From the NCBI RefSeq assembly GCF_009761675.1, contig NZ_QUZH01000012.1, forward strand, positions 62,001 to 126,000: a DNA stretch of 64,000 nt, in the 5' to 3' direction. The notes below the pieces were generated by a model that saw only the letters and a list, made by a program, of their open reading frames with translations, was not told where the DNA came from and searched no databases. Origin of the DNA: Bhargavaea sp. CC-171006 (GTDB taxonomy: Bacteria > Bacillota > Bacilli > Bacillales_A > Planococcaceae). A program made the position numbers and the translations under genes. This document shows, piece by piece, positions 16,942 through 25,748 of this stretch (positions within the stretch are counted from its first letter, which is position 1; every line of letters starts with the position of its first letter).

Positions 16942-18120
16942 ATGGAATTTGAGGAAATGATTGATGCGCTGGCGTCCCGCATGGCGAACGGCACGCTGGT
17001 AAAGGCGACGATCAGCCAGCCGCGCCATAAAACCGAGGAACTGAAGCGCATCAGAATCAAATCCGTTGAACTTCGGGAAGAACTCCATATCCAGTTCGAA
17101 TATCAGTATGAACGCATCCTGAAGCACGAAAATGTGCCTGCAGATAAAGTCCGCCCTGTCCTTGACGAACTGCTCCGCACGTTCCGGCAAGTGCAAGCTA
17201 CCTTCACCGGTGAAGAAGTGCAGGTCAGGCTTTCGAAGAAGCTGAAGGTCTCCTGGAAGACCGAACAGACTGATACGAAAGCGGAACCGAACCTCTCCCA
17301 TAACCGAAAAAAGCAATACATCCTTGAAGAGGGGACGCCGTATCCGTTTCTCGTGCAGCTCGGTGTGCAGACCGAGGACGGGAAAGTGAAAAAGGGCAAA
17401 ATGGACAAGTTCCGGCAGATCAACCGGTTCACCGAGTATATTGCCGACAGCCTCGCCCATCTGCCGACGGACCGGACAATCCGCATCCTCGATTTTGGTT
17501 CGGGCAAGTCGTATCTGACGTTTGCCCTTTACCACTATCTGAGGATCGAAAAGGAACTCGACGTACGGGTCACCGGACTCGATCTGAAAAAAGAAGTGAT
17601 CGAGGAATGCCGGCAGATCGCCGCTGATCTCGGATACGGGGACGACCTGGAGTTTCTCGTCGGTGACATCAACGATTATAATGATGAAACTGCAGTCGAC
17701 ATGGTCGTGACACTGCATGCTTGCGACGTTGCGACCGACATGGCGCTTGCCCGCGCGGTGCGTTGGGAAGCGGATGTCATTTTGAGCGTGCCGTGCTGCC
17801 AGCACGAACTGTTCGGCCAACTGGACTCTCCGGAACTCGGTGTCATGCTGCAGCATGGGCTCATCAAGGAACGCTTCGCGGCGCTCGCAACAGACTCGAT
17901 TCGCGCCGAGTTGCTGAGTCTGCTCGGGTACGACGCGCAGCTTCTGGAATTCATCGACATGGCGCACACGCCGAAAAACATCATGATCCGTGCCTATAAA
18001 ACCGGAAAGACTGCAGGCTCGGAGCGGGTGACCCGCTACAAAGCCTTCCGGAATATGCTCGGCGCGGAACCGTTCATGGAACGGGAACTGAAAAAAGAAC
18101 TCGCTCCGGTGCTTGGATGA
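16942..18120 (+). CDS. Class I SAM-dependent methyltransferase (Methyltransf_32/METTL25-like)
   Basis: 392 residues. An N-terminal domain of about 165 residues of unknown role precedes a Rossmann methyltransferase core with motif I ILDFGSGKSYLTFAL, GLDLKKEVIEEC, VTLHACDVATD and the unusual SVPCCQHEL. The last two are characteristic of the METTL25/RRNAD-like group, whose likely substrates are RNA or protein. The start follows AAAGGAGG inside a self-complementary AGGAGGCCTCCT. It lies in a possible operon between the nitroreductase and purine phosphorylase genes. Confidence 0.8.
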   Translation: MEFEEMIDALASRMANGTLVKATISQPRHKTEELKRIRIKSVELREELHIQFEYQYERILKHENVPADKVRPVLDELLRTFRQVQATFTGEEVQVRLSKKLKVSWKTEQTDTKAEPNLSHNRKKQYILEEGTPYPFLVQLGVQTEDGKVKKGKMDKFRQINRFTEYIADSLAHLPTDRTIRILDFGSGKSYLTFALYHYLRIEKELDVRVTGLDLKKEVIEECRQIAADLGYGDDLEFLVGDINDYNDETAVDMVVTLHACDVATDMALARAVRWEADVILSVPCCQHELFGQLDSPELGVMLQHGLIKERFAALATDSIRAELLSLLGYDAQLLEFIDMAHTPKNIMIRAYKTGKTAGSERVTRYKAFRNMLGAEPFMERELKKELAPVLG

Positions 18121-18199
18121 GGATTCCGCGTATGCGGGCGGGGGTATCAAACTTGTAGGAAGCGGGCGGTTCTGCCGCCGCAGAAGAGGAGAGATTCAA

Positions 18200-19018
18200 A
18201 TGAACCTGTTCCATAAAATCTGGGAAGCCACATCTTATATTAAAGACAAGACAGAACACAGCCCGACGGTCGGCATGATCCTCGGCTCAGGACTCGGCTC
18301 TCTTGCCGATGAAATCGAAGAAGCCATCAGCATTCCGTATGCGGAGATCCCGCATTTCGCGACATCTTCCGCCGTCGGCCATGCCAACGAACTGGTCATC
18401 GGCAAGCTGAACGGCATCACCGTCGCGGCGATGAAGGGCCGCTACCATTACTACGAAGGCTATTCGCTCGAGGAAGTCACATTCCCGGTCCGTGTCATGA
18501 AGGCACTGGGCATCCAGGATCTGATCATCACAAACGCCTGCGGCTCGGTGAACAAGGACTTCAGCCCTGGGGATCTCATGCTGATCACCGATCACCTGAA
18601 CCTGACCGGCACCAACCCGCTGATCGGGCCGAACCACGAGGAACTCGGCACCCGATTCCCGGATCTGACACAGGTGTACAGCAAGGAATTACAGGCGAAG
18701 GCATTCAGTGTGGCCGACAGCCTCGGCTTCGGTTTGCGTGAAGGCGTCTATGCCTGGTGGAGCGGCCCGACGTATGAGACGCCTGCAGAAATCCGTATGA
18801 TCCGCACGCTCGGCGCGGACGCGGTCGGCATGTCGACCGTACCGGAAGTGATTGTCGCGGCACACGGCGGCATGCGCGTCCTCGGCATTTCCTGCCTGAC
18901 GAACATGGCGGCAGGCATCCTTGACCAGCCGCTAAGCCACGACGAAGTGATTGAGGTTGCTGCACAGGTCCGGACTAAATTTGCCGGTCTCGTAAAAGGC
19001 GTTCTCTCGGAAATCTAA
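18200..19018 (+). CDS. punA: Purine nucleoside phosphorylase I
   Basis: Phosphorolysis of (deoxy)inosine and guanosine to base plus (deoxy)ribose-1-phosphate; purine salvage. 272 residues, the standard length of trimeric PNP. Motifs: GMILGSGLG phosphate loop, GRYHYYEGY, ITNACGSVN, WWSGPTYETPAEIRM, VGMSTVPEVI, and CLTNMAAG. The start at 18200 follows AGAGGAGAG; 29 codons upstream are open but arginine-rich, unconserved and overlap the preceding gene's end. A perfect terminator follows. Confidence 0.94.
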   Translation: MNLFHKIWEATSYIKDKTEHSPTVGMILGSGLGSLADEIEEAISIPYAEIPHFATSSAVGHANELVIGKLNGITVAAMKGRYHYYEGYSLEEVTFPVRVMKALGIQDLIITNACGSVNKDFSPGDLMLITDHLNLTGTNPLIGPNHEELGTRFPDLTQVYSKELQAKAFSVADSLGFGLREGVYAWWSGPTYETPAEIRMIRTLGADAVGMSTVPEVIVAAHGGMRVLGISCLTNMAAGILDQPLSHDEVIEVAAQVRTKFAGLVKGVLSEI

Positions 19019-19029
19019 TAATCAGACAA

Positions 19030-19065
19030 AAAACGACAACCTTGAGGGGTTGTCGTTTTATTTTT
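19030..19065 (+). terminator. Terminator after punA
   Basis: AAAACGACAACC / GGTTGTCGTTTT 12-bp stem followed by a T-rich tail. Confidence 0.9.
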
Positions 19066-19133
19066 CAAGCAATATATGATATGCTGTCTAAGGAATTCAA
19101 ATTTTCTAACTCTTATACAGAAAGGTGTTAGCA

Positions 19134-19499
19134 TTGAACGAGACCCTCACATTCGGCGAGCGGCTAAAAGCCCTCCGGATCCAGCACGACGTGTCCCCTG
19201 AGCAATTGGCAGAGACGATCGGTGTCGCCAAAAGCCTGATCTGGACGTTCGAGCTCGACAAGAAACTGCCGACCTTCCCCCAGTTGATTGCCCTTGCAGA
19301 CCACTTCCAAGTGACCACCGACTATCTTCTGAACCGCGAACCCGTTTCCGTGGATATTAAAAAGGCGGCCGACGACATGCTCGATAAATATGAGCTCTGT
19401 CTGGACGGCCGGCGGTTGTCGAAGGACGAACTTTTGGACGCGATGTCGTTCATCCGGACACAGCGGACTGTCCGTCCAAAAGACTATACAGTCGTCTGA
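19134..19499 (+). CDS. XRE-family helix-turn-helix regulator
   Basis: 121 residues. The N-terminal HTH_3 domain spans about residues 7-60, with recognition-helix region QLAETIGVAKSLIWTFELDKKLPTFPQLIALADHF and the closing VTTDYLLNR. A short helical C-terminal extension of unknown role follows. The start is TTG at 19134, eight bases after AAAGG; a GTG three codons upstream overlaps the ribosome site. Target unknown; single gene with its own terminator. Confidence 0.85.
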   Translation: MNETLTFGERLKALRIQHDVSPEQLAETIGVAKSLIWTFELDKKLPTFPQLIALADHFQVTTDYLLNREPVSVDIKKAADDMLDKYELCLDGRRLSKDELLDAMSFIRTQRTVRPKDYTVV

Positions 19500-19525
19500 C
19501 TGAACATGCCGGGCGTATTCCCGGC

Positions 19526-19556
19526 AAGAGCACCGATTTCCGGTGTTCTTTTTATT
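19526..19556 (+). terminator. Terminator after the XRE regulator
   Basis: AAGAGCACCG / CGGTGTTCTT stem then TTTATTTT. A second small hairpin, GCCGGG / CCCGGC, lies at 19508-19525 just before it. Confidence 0.75.
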
Positions 19557-19562
19557 TTGCCC

Positions 19563-20174
19563 TTATCCGGATTGCTGTTCCAGCAGGCTGCGGACTTCCT
19601 CTTCGCCCTTGGCATCACCGGCTCTCCGAAAGGCGCCCATGCTCTGTTGGTAGGCCGGACCGGGATCGTGCCCGAACAGCGCACTTGCCTGTCCGATCCC
19701 CCGCCAGGCGCAGGCGATGCACATATCGTCTTCCGCTTTCTTGCCTTCACGGAGCGCCAACCGGAAAGCACCGATTGCTTCCTCGAGTTGTCCTTCCAAG
19801 AGTGCTGTTTCGCCGAATTCGTAGGCGTTGGCTGAATGTCCCTTGTGGTCATCGGGGAGACGGTCGCGGCGGAGGTTCCGCTCCCGCTCCAGCCACTTTC
19901 TCGCGGTCGATGCGTCCCCTTCCATCCGGCATACCATTGCGAGCTGGTGCATCGAAATGGCGGCGGCTTCATCGTGGTCGTCACTCTGTTCCGCCTGGCG
20001 GAGAAGTTCTTCGTAGAGTGAGCGGGACTCGTTGAATTCCTTTTTCATCGCTAGCGTGAACGCGAGCATATGCATCGCGTTTTCTTCCTGTTCCGGTTCG
20101 GCAAGCAGTGCACGGTAAAGCCGTTCGGCCTCGTCCCAGTCTTCCCTCTCGAACGCCTCAAATGCCTCTTTCAT
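19563..20174 (-). CDS. Tetratricopeptide-repeat protein
   Basis: 203-residue helical protein made of degenerate TPR units, for example DWDEAERLYRALLAEPEQEENAMHMLAF and EGQLEEAIGAFRLALREGKKAEDDMC; no catalytic motif. Its ATG overlaps the stop codon of the upstream Dph6-like gene (ATGA at 20171-20174), so the two are translationally coupled and probably act together. Partner-binding role inferred from the fold. Confidence 0.85.
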   Translation of the reverse strand: MKEAFEAFEREDWDEAERLYRALLAEPEQEENAMHMLAFTLAMKKEFNESRSLYEELLRQAEQSDDHDEAAAISMHQLAMVCRMEGDASTARKWLERERNLRRDRLPDDHKGHSANAYEFGETALLEGQLEEAIGAFRLALREGKKAEDDMCIACAWRGIGQASALFGHDPGPAYQQSMGAFRRAGDAKGEEEVRSLLEQQSG

Positions 20175-20830
20175 CTCTCCAGCTCCATTCGCGCAAACGA
20201 ATAGCCATCCCGTTTCAGGTGGGCGGTCTGATTGAGGCTGAGCGGGTGATTAAAGATGGGACCGTCCGTCACGAGCGTGTGGAACTCGCCGGCCTCCCCG
20301 CACGGGTCGATTCCGCGGCTTTCCATGTCTTCGATCAATTCATGATCGAATGCGCGCCCGACCCATTCGGCCGGGAATCGCTCATCATGTCCGACGACGA
20401 CCGTCGCCCGGAAACCAGCATCCAGAAAGGCGCGGACCACTTCAATTCGGCCCATGCCCCATAGCGGATGCACCGCTTTGATGCCCCGCTCCGCACATGT
20501 GTCGGCCATCCACTTCCGGTGGTCCTCCAGGTCGATGTCCCCGAATACCCCGGTTGTGATTCCCGACGCCTTCATCTTATCCAGCCCCGAGAGAAATTGC
20601 TCCTTATAATCTGTCCAACCGGCGCGCCGGATCTCAAGCGGGATGCCGAGCGCGTCAGCCTGCGCACGAATGATCGCCTCGCTCACCGCATGCGACTTCG
20701 ACCTGTCCCCTTCGCTATCGAACATCGTCAGAAGCTGCTCCGGCCTGCCGCCGTTTTGAATTGCCCGGTGAAGTGCAAGTGCGGAATCCTTGCCCCCGCT
20801 CCATGAGGAGAAAAATGATTGCTTGTCCAT
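20171..20830 (-). CDS. Dph6-like ATP pyrophosphatase (DUF71/ATP_bind_4)
   Basis: 219 residues of the adenine-nucleotide alpha-hydrolase fold; PP-loop SSWSGGKDSALALHRA at residues 6-21, then GVFGDIDLEDHRKWM and VVVGHDERFPAEWVGRAFD typical of the diphthine-ammonia ligase family. Bacteria lack diphthamide, so this member must amidate or adenylate something else; substrate unknown. ATG at 20830 follows AAAGGGGGC; 33 codons further upstream are open but run into repeat array 2. Coupled to the TPR gene. Confidence 0.85.
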   Translation of the reverse strand: MDKQSFFSSWSGGKDSALALHRAIQNGGRPEQLLTMFDSEGDRSKSHAVSEAIIRAQADALGIPLEIRRAGWTDYKEQFLSGLDKMKASGITTGVFGDIDLEDHRKWMADTCAERGIKAVHPLWGMGRIEVVRAFLDAGFRATVVVGHDERFPAEWVGRAFDHELIEDMESRGIDPCGEAGEFHTLVTDGPIFNHPLSLNQTAHLKRDGYSFARMELER

Positions 20831-20881
20831 CGAGTAAGCCCCCTTTAGGGAGAGTGTAGCATATGGGGTTGCCGGGAGTAA

Positions 20882-20986
20882 TTTCGTAGCGGCATGGGAT
20901 GGGTTCGCGGCGGCAACGTGCAATTTCACGACCGCAACTCACAGTTTCACGACCGCAACTCACCATTTCGCGGCGGCTCTGATTTT
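20882..20986. repeat. Array 2: five direct units with an exact 21-base period
   Basis: Units begin at 20882, 20903, 20924, 20945 and 20966. The third and fourth share TTTCACGACCGCAACTCAC; the outer ones carry TTTCG(C/T)(G/A)GCGGC variants. The array lies between the leftward lipoprotein terminator and the upstream side of the Dph6-like gene. Confidence 0.88.
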
Positions 20987-20995
20987 ATTGCATAT

Positions 20996-21022
20996 AAAAA
21001 AGCGGGGCGCTCCCGCCTCGCT
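20996..21022 (-). terminator. Terminator of the PCYCGC lipoprotein gene
   Basis: Leftward AGCGAGGCG / CGCCCCGCT stem with one mismatch followed by six Ts. Confidence 0.7.
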
Positions 21023-21028
21023 TCCCTC

Positions 21029-21577
21029 TTATGCCGGCATCGGCGTAGGAGTCGGCTCTGCATAGCCTTCGTTATAAGTCTCGTCGATCGTCTCACGGAT
21101 TTCCTTGAGCGACTTTCCGTCCTGCGCCATCTTCACCGATTCCACCGCGATTTCCAGGCATACGAGGCAGCGCGTGCCATGGTCATCCCAGACAACCGAG
21201 CCGTCTTCGCGGACTTCCGAGATAAAGCAGTTCATGTTGCTTTTGTGCCCGGCACTATCCCCGCAGCCGCAGTAGCATGGCATCCATTCCAGAATCTCAG
21301 TTGCGGAGCCCGCCACCTGATAAACCAGTTGCATGTCTTCCGGCTTGTCATCTAGGAATGACGGCAGCTCCTCCGCCGAAGCGGTCACTTCCTGGAGGTC
21401 GCCATTCGGCAGCACCGTCTGGCCTTCCTTCACTTCCCGCTCGGCAGGAGCCGCATGGTCATGTCCTTCATGGGAAGGCTCATCCTCATGGGCATCCGTC
21501 TCACCAGCTGCGTCATTGCCGCATGCGGACAAAACAAGACCGAGCGCAGCGAGTATATAGATGAACCGCTTCTTCAT
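21029..21577 (-). CDS. PCYCGC-motif lipoprotein
   Basis: 182 residues, exported and lipid-anchored: signal peptide with lipobox LSAC, Cys19. A His/Asp/Glu-rich linker (HEDEPSHEGHDHAAP, a possible metal-binding stretch) precedes the family core EWMPCYCGCGDSAGHKSNMNCF and the C-terminal CLVCLEIA. The clustered cysteines suggest metal or redox chemistry outside the membrane, but the family has no defined function. Starts after GGAGTGA; a TATAGT -10-like word lies on the minus strand near 21605. Confidence 0.88.
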   Translation of the reverse strand: MKKRFIYILAALGLVLSACGNDAAGETDAHEDEPSHEGHDHAAPAEREVKEGQTVLPNGDLQEVTASAEELPSFLDDKPEDMQLVYQVAGSATEILEWMPCYCGCGDSAGHKSNMNCFISEVREDGSVVWDDHGTRCLVCLEIAVESVKMAQDGKSLKEIRETIDETYNEGYAEPTPTPMPA

Positions 21578-21685
21578 GTGGGATCACTCCTTTGCGTACC
21601 ACTATACCGCAAGATGCGGCGAGATGCTGTGAGCAAAAAGTGACATCCGTTGGAGGTAGTGAGTGAGGGATGAATTCCTGCCCGG

Positions 21686-21871
21686 TTTCGTCATTCACCG
21701 GTTTGATTTCGTCATTCGCGTCTCCGATTTCGTCATTCAGCTTCCCAATTTCGTCATTCGCGTATGTCCCGATGATGAATGACGAGACTGAAGGACCGAA
21801 TGACGAGATTCTGGCCACGAATGACGAGATTACCGGTCTGAATGACGAAACCGCCCCCCGCCATCACGAAA
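21686..21871. repeat. Array 3: 21-base-period array in two opposing orientations
   Basis: Four units TTTCGTCATTC begin at 21686, 21707, 21728 and 21749. After an 18-base centre, their reverse complement GAATGACGA(G/A)A begins at 21777, 21798, 21819 and 21840, with a decayed fifth unit at 21861. Every step is exactly 21 bases within each half. The two halves could pair as one long hairpin or cruciform. It sits between the fumC terminator and the lipoprotein promoter region, filling most of a 346-base gap that holds no gene. Confidence 0.92.
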
Positions 21872-21881
21872 AATCCCCATA

Positions 21882-21913
21882 TAAAAACAGCCGGGGACCC
21901 GAGTCCCCGGCTG
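21882..21913 (-). terminator. Terminator of fumC
   Basis: CAGCCGGGGA / TCCCCGGCTG 10-bp stem, read leftward into TTTTTAT. Confidence 0.88.
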
Positions 21914-21923
21914 CACCAATTAA

Positions 21924-23309
21924 TTATCGTCCGATCATTTTAGACGGAACGACCCATTCATCAAACTGCTCTTCTGTCAGAAGGCCGGACTTGATCGCCG
22001 CTTCTTTCAGAGTCGAGCCTTCCGCGTGGGCCGTCTTCGCGATTTTCGCCGCGTTTTCATAGCCGATGTGCGGGTTCAGCGCGGTAACGAGCATGAGCGA
22101 GTTGTCCAGAAGCTCCTGGATCTTCTCTTGGTTCGGCTCGATGCCGACTGCGCAGTTGTCGTTGAAGCTGATGATCCCGTCAGTCAGCAGGCGAACCGAC
22201 TGAAGGAAGTTGTAGGCGATGACCGGCTTGAAGACGTTCAGCTCGAAGTTGCCCTGGCTCGCGGCAAATCCGATTGTCGCGTCGTTGCCCATTACTTGGG
22301 CGACAACCATCGTCAGTGCTTCGCTCTGTGTCGGGTTGACCTTGCCCGGCATGATCGAGCTGCCCGGCTCGTTGGCAGGGATTGTGATTTCACCGATGCC
22401 GGAACGCGGGCCGCTTGCCAGCCAGCGCACGTCGTTTGCGATTTTCATTAGATCAGCCGCGAGTGCCTTGATCGCGCCGTGCGTGAAGACGGCTTCGTCA
22501 TAGCTTGTGAGCGCGTGGAACTTGTTGACCGCGGACGTGAACTCGATTCCCACCTGCTTGGAGATCTGGGCCGCGACTTTGTCGCCGAATCCTGCAGGTG
22601 CGTTCAGGCCCGTACCGACAGCGGTGCCGCCGATTGCAAGTTCTTTCATTTGTTCGACTGCAGTTTCAATCATGACACGGTCTTTTTCAAGCATGCGCAC
22701 CCAACCGCTGATTTCCTGGCCGAGTGTGAGCGGTGTTGCGTCCTGCAGGTGCGTACGGCCGATCTTGATGATGTCGTCGAACTGCTTCGACTTGTCTTCA
22801 AGCGTCTCTTTCAGCTTGTCGATCGCCGGAAGAAGGTCGTTCAGAACGGCAACGACTGCGGAAACGTGGAGCGCCGTCGGATATGTATCGTTCGACGATT
22901 GGGACTTGTTGATGTCATCGTTCGGGTGGAGACGGTCTTCCTCGCCCCACTCTTCAAGCAACTGGTTGCCGCGGTGAGCAAGCACTTCGTTCATGTTCAT
23001 GTTAGACTGCGTGCCGGAACCGGTCTGCCAGACAACGAGCGGGAAGTTGTCGTCGAGCTTGCCTTCGATCACTTCGTCGGCTGCAGCCGCAATCGCTTTC
23101 GCCTTTGCGTCAGACAGGTTGCCGAGCTCGTTGCTTGTGATCGCTGCTGCCTTTTTCAGGTTGGCGAATGCACGGACGACTTCCATCGGCATTTTCTCCC
23201 AGCCGATTTTGAAGTTCTGCTTGCTTCGCTGCGTCTGGGCACCCCAAAGCTTGTCCGCAGGTACCTGGATTTCGCCGATCGTATCGCGTTCAATGCGGTA
23301 TTCCATCAT
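21924..23309 (-). CDS. fumC: Class II fumarate hydratase
   Basis: Reversible hydration of fumarate to malate in the TCA cycle; 461 residues, iron-independent tetramer. Family signature [11 protein letters not shown] near residue 320 carries the catalytic serine loop; [24 protein letters not shown], and [16 protein letters not shown] complete the active site. Two adjacent ATGs (23309, 23306) both fit the ribosome site AAGGATGAGGA. Monocistronic by its own terminator. Confidence 0.96.
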   Translation of the reverse strand: MMEYRIERDTIGEIQVPADKLWGAQTQRSKQNFKIGWEKMPMEVVRAFANLKKAAAITSNELGNLSDAKAKAIAAAADEVIEGKLDDNFPLVVWQTGSGTQSNMNMNEVLAHRGNQLLEEWGEEDRLHPNDDINKSQSSNDTYPTALHVSAVVAVLNDLLPAIDKLKETLEDKSKQFDDIIKIGRTHLQDATPLTLGQEISGWVRMLEKDRVMIETAVEQMKELAIGGTAVGTGLNAPAGFGDKVAAQISKQVGIEFTSAVNKFHALTSYDEAVFTHGAIKALAADLMKIANDVRWLASGPRSGIGEITIPANEPGSSIMPGKVNPTQSEALTMVVAQVMGNDATIGFAASQGNFELNVFKPVIAYNFLQSVRLLTDGIISFNDNCAVGIEPNQEKIQELLDNSLMLVTALNPHIGYENAAKIAKTAHAEGSTLKEAAIKSGLLTEEQFDEWVVPSKMIGR

Positions 23310-23490
23310 TCCTCATCCTTTCGGGTCTGCTGAAATTCAATCCTTCTCTATTTTGCTACATTTCCGGTCAAGAAACAATAGAAGGCACGGCCAGGTACTT
23401 CCCGGGCAAGCACGCATCACGGCCGCCGGTACCGAATAGGATAAAACAGGCCGCCAGACCGGAAACGGCAGGCAGGCCCTTACATAGGAA

Positions 23491-23516
23491 AGGCATCCGA
23501 CTCAGCTCGGATGCCT
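23491..23516 (-). terminator. Probable terminator of the MacB-like permease gene
   Basis: AGGCATCCGA / TCGGATGCCT 10-bp stem with a 6-base loop. Leftward T-run is short (TTTCC), so efficiency is uncertain; rightward it continues into TGTTTCATTT. Confidence 0.55.
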
Positions 23517-23545
23517 GTTTCATTTATTGGGTAACCGCTTATCCC

Positions 23546-24826
23546 TCAAAGCTCATGCCGCAGCGCACCGATGACGTCCGTCTTCGTCGCCTTTCGTGCC
23601 GGACGCCAGCCGGAGATCATGGCGACAGTCAGTGAAATTGCGGAGGCGATCAGGACGAGCTGCCATGGGATGACGGAGAATGTCACTTTGAACGAGTCTC
23701 CAGTTTCCCCGCCTAGCGCAGCGTCCACTACAATCGGAAGAATTGCATTGGCCGCGAAGCTTACGCCATAGGAAATCACGACCGCAATGACCGTACCGAC
23801 AAGCCCGATCCATGCGCTTTCCATCAGGAACAGCCGCTGAATCAGTTTAGGTCCGGCACCGAGTGCTTTCATGACGCCGATTTCACGCGTCCGTTCCGTG
23901 ACCGCCATCGTCATCGTGTTAAAGATGCCGATTGAGGCGATCAGGATTGCAATCGTTCCGACAAAGATCAGTCCAGCCTTCAGCGCGAGGAAGAAGACAT
24001 CAATCTGTTCGATCTCCTCAGAGACCGAGTAAACTGCGTACCCATCGTCCTTCAGCGTCTGCGTGATGGCCTTTACGTTCGCCAGGTCATCAGCATACAC
24101 ATTCACCGAGCTGTTCGTGAATGACATATCCTCCTGTTCGTTATCCGAAGAAGCTGCAATATAAGCCGACTCCATCTCTTCCATGAACGATTCATCCAGG
24201 TAGAGGTAACCATCGAACGCCCAGTCCTTGCCCGGAGCTTCTTTGACACCGACGATTGTAAACGGCCATGTCTTCGAGGCGGTTTCGTCATTCTCCCCTT
24301 CGAATGAAAACGCAAATGTTTGGCCAATGACCTTTCCTTCATAAGAGGCCGGTTCTTCGCCTTCCTCCACTTCCACGCTTTCGTCAATCAGTTGCGCTGC
24401 GAACTGAGAACCGACAATCACTTCGCCAGGCTTTTCCGGGAACCGACCTTCCGCAAGCTTGAAGCCGGATGCCTGTTCATCACCGAAGTCCGTGAAGTAT
24501 GTGTTCATGCTGCCGGTATGGCCTTCCAGTTCGCCCATAGCCATCGGCACCAGCGATTTTCGGTGGACGACCGCCTCGACATGATCGATCTTCTTCATCG
24601 CGTCAGCTTTCGCGTCCGTCATGTCTTCGCTGTACACTTCGATCTGCGTCACCATCTGGTTCGACAGGATATCGTCCTTGATCGTCTTCTGCAGCCCAAA
24701 GCCGACCGACGCAAGGACGATCAGGAACGCCGTCCCCATCGTCGCAGCCAGCACAGTCATGAACACCCGGAGCCGGTTCCGCCGGATATGCTGGCGGACA
24801 AATGCAATCTGATCCTTAAACGACAT
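23546..24826 (-). CDS. ABC transporter permease, MacB/FtsX type
   Basis: 426 residues: one N-terminal helix (VFMTVLAATMGTAFLIVLASVG), a large extracytoplasmic MacB_PCD domain (about residues 45-290), then three C-terminal FtsX helices ending RPARKATKTDVIGALRHEL. This mechanotransmission-type permease exports or extracts substrates such as peptides or lipoproteins, or drives signalling; specificity unknown. The ATG at 24826 follows AAGGGGGCCTCC and lies inside the 3' end of the ATPase gene (11-base overlap), so the pair is coupled. Confidence 0.9.
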   Translation of the reverse strand: MSFKDQIAFVRQHIRRNRLRVFMTVLAATMGTAFLIVLASVGFGLQKTIKDDILSNQMVTQIEVYSEDMTDAKADAMKKIDHVEAVVHRKSLVPMAMGELEGHTGSMNTYFTDFGDEQASGFKLAEGRFPEKPGEVIVGSQFAAQLIDESVEVEEGEEPASYEGKVIGQTFAFSFEGENDETASKTWPFTIVGVKEAPGKDWAFDGYLYLDESFMEEMESAYIAASSDNEQEDMSFTNSSVNVYADDLANVKAITQTLKDDGYAVYSVSEEIEQIDVFFLALKAGLIFVGTIAILIASIGIFNTMTMAVTERTREIGVMKALGAGPKLIQRLFLMESAWIGLVGTVIAVVISYGVSFAANAILPIVVDAALGGETGDSFKVTFSVIPWQLVLIASAISLTVAMISGWRPARKATKTDVIGALRHEL

Positions 24827-25514
24827 GGCGGAGGCCCCCTTCCGTAAGCTCGCCGTCGTGCATCCGGTACTGGCGCTTGGCAATGGCCGCGACCTCGTCG
24901 TCATGAGTGATGATGACGAATGTGATGCCGTACTTCTTATTCAATGAAAGAATCAGGTTCAGGATATCCTGTTCGGTTTCGGAATCGAGGCTGCCCGTCG
25001 GCTCATCGGCGAAGATGACCGGCGGCTCGGTAATGAGGGCTCGCGCGATGCCGACCCGCTGCTGCTGTCCGCCCGACAGCTCGTTCGGATAATGTCCGCG
25101 GATTTCCGTGAGTCCGGTGCTTTCCAGCAACTCCTCCACTTTCCGCTTGCGCTCGGCCGCCGGCACGCCCTTCAGCGTCAGTGGTAATTCGATATTCTCG
25201 AATGCCGTCAGCCCGGGCATCAGCTGGAAGTTCTGAAAGACGAATCCGAACCGGTCCAGCCGGAACGCCGCCCGTTGCGCTTCACTCATCGAGGTGAGAT
25301 CTGTGCCGTCGACAAGTACCCGCCCCGCATCCGGCTGCAGGAATCCCGCCAGGATATGAAGAAGTGTCGACTTCCCCGACCCGCTCCGCCCGACGATTGA
25401 CACGATTTCCCCGTCCCGCGCTTTCAGTGACAGCTCTTTTAAGACGGGCACTTCCGTCTCCTTCCCCTTCTTGCCGACCCGGAACGAGTGGGACAGCCCC
25501 TTCACTTCAATCAT
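24816..25514 (-). CDS. ABC transporter ATP-binding protein, MacB/LolD type
   Basis: 232 residues. Walker A GRSGSGKST, Q-loop FVFQNFQLMPGLTAFENIELPL, signature LSGGQQQRVGIARAL, Walker B VIFADEPTGSLD and switch ITHDDEV are all intact; the LDSET and PTGSLD wording is typical of the LolD/MacB group. Of two ATGs the second (25514) has better spacing from GGAGG. First gene of a two-gene leftward operon; array 4 lies upstream. Confidence 0.93.
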   Translation of the reverse strand: MIEVKGLSHSFRVGKKGKETEVPVLKELSLKARDGEIVSIVGRSGSGKSTLLHILAGFLQPDAGRVLVDGTDLTSMSEAQRAAFRLDRFGFVFQNFQLMPGLTAFENIELPLTLKGVPAAERKRKVEELLESTGLTEIRGHYPNELSGGQQQRVGIARALITEPPVIFADEPTGSLDSETEQDILNLILSLNKKYGITFVIITHDDEVAAIAKRQYRMHDGELTEGGLRHVV

Positions 25515-25612
25515 GTTCATTCCTCCAATAAGTGGTTAGTGATTTCAGTATAGAGGGAGAATCTGAAGGATTACGGAGGGGGAAAATGAAGATTTTCTTA
25601 AGGCCAGAAGGC

Positions 25613-25696
25613 GAGTCTTCACATTGGCCGGCCGAGATTACACAATCAGTCCGCGAGATTACACATTGACGTTGGGAAATTACACATTCCCGCCCC
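25613..25696. repeat. Array 4: four direct units with an exact 21-base period
   Basis: Units begin at 25613, 25634, 25655 and 25676. The core is GAGATTACACA (GAGTCTTCACA in the first, GAAATTACACA in the last) with variable remainders. It occupies the middle of the divergent gap between the ABC operon and the GtrA gene, away from both ribosome sites. Confidence 0.88.
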
Positions 25697-25748
25697 GGTT
25701 CATCCGAGCACCCCAAGGGTATGGAACATTAAAAAAGGAGGTGCGGCC

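Noticed and set aside
21670-22062. Rightward frame reading NDEI-type peptide repeats across array 3
   Set aside because: The peptide repeat is only the 21-base DNA period read in triplets. It has no ribosome site, runs into fumC out of frame, and sister arrays with a 20-base period cannot be coding.
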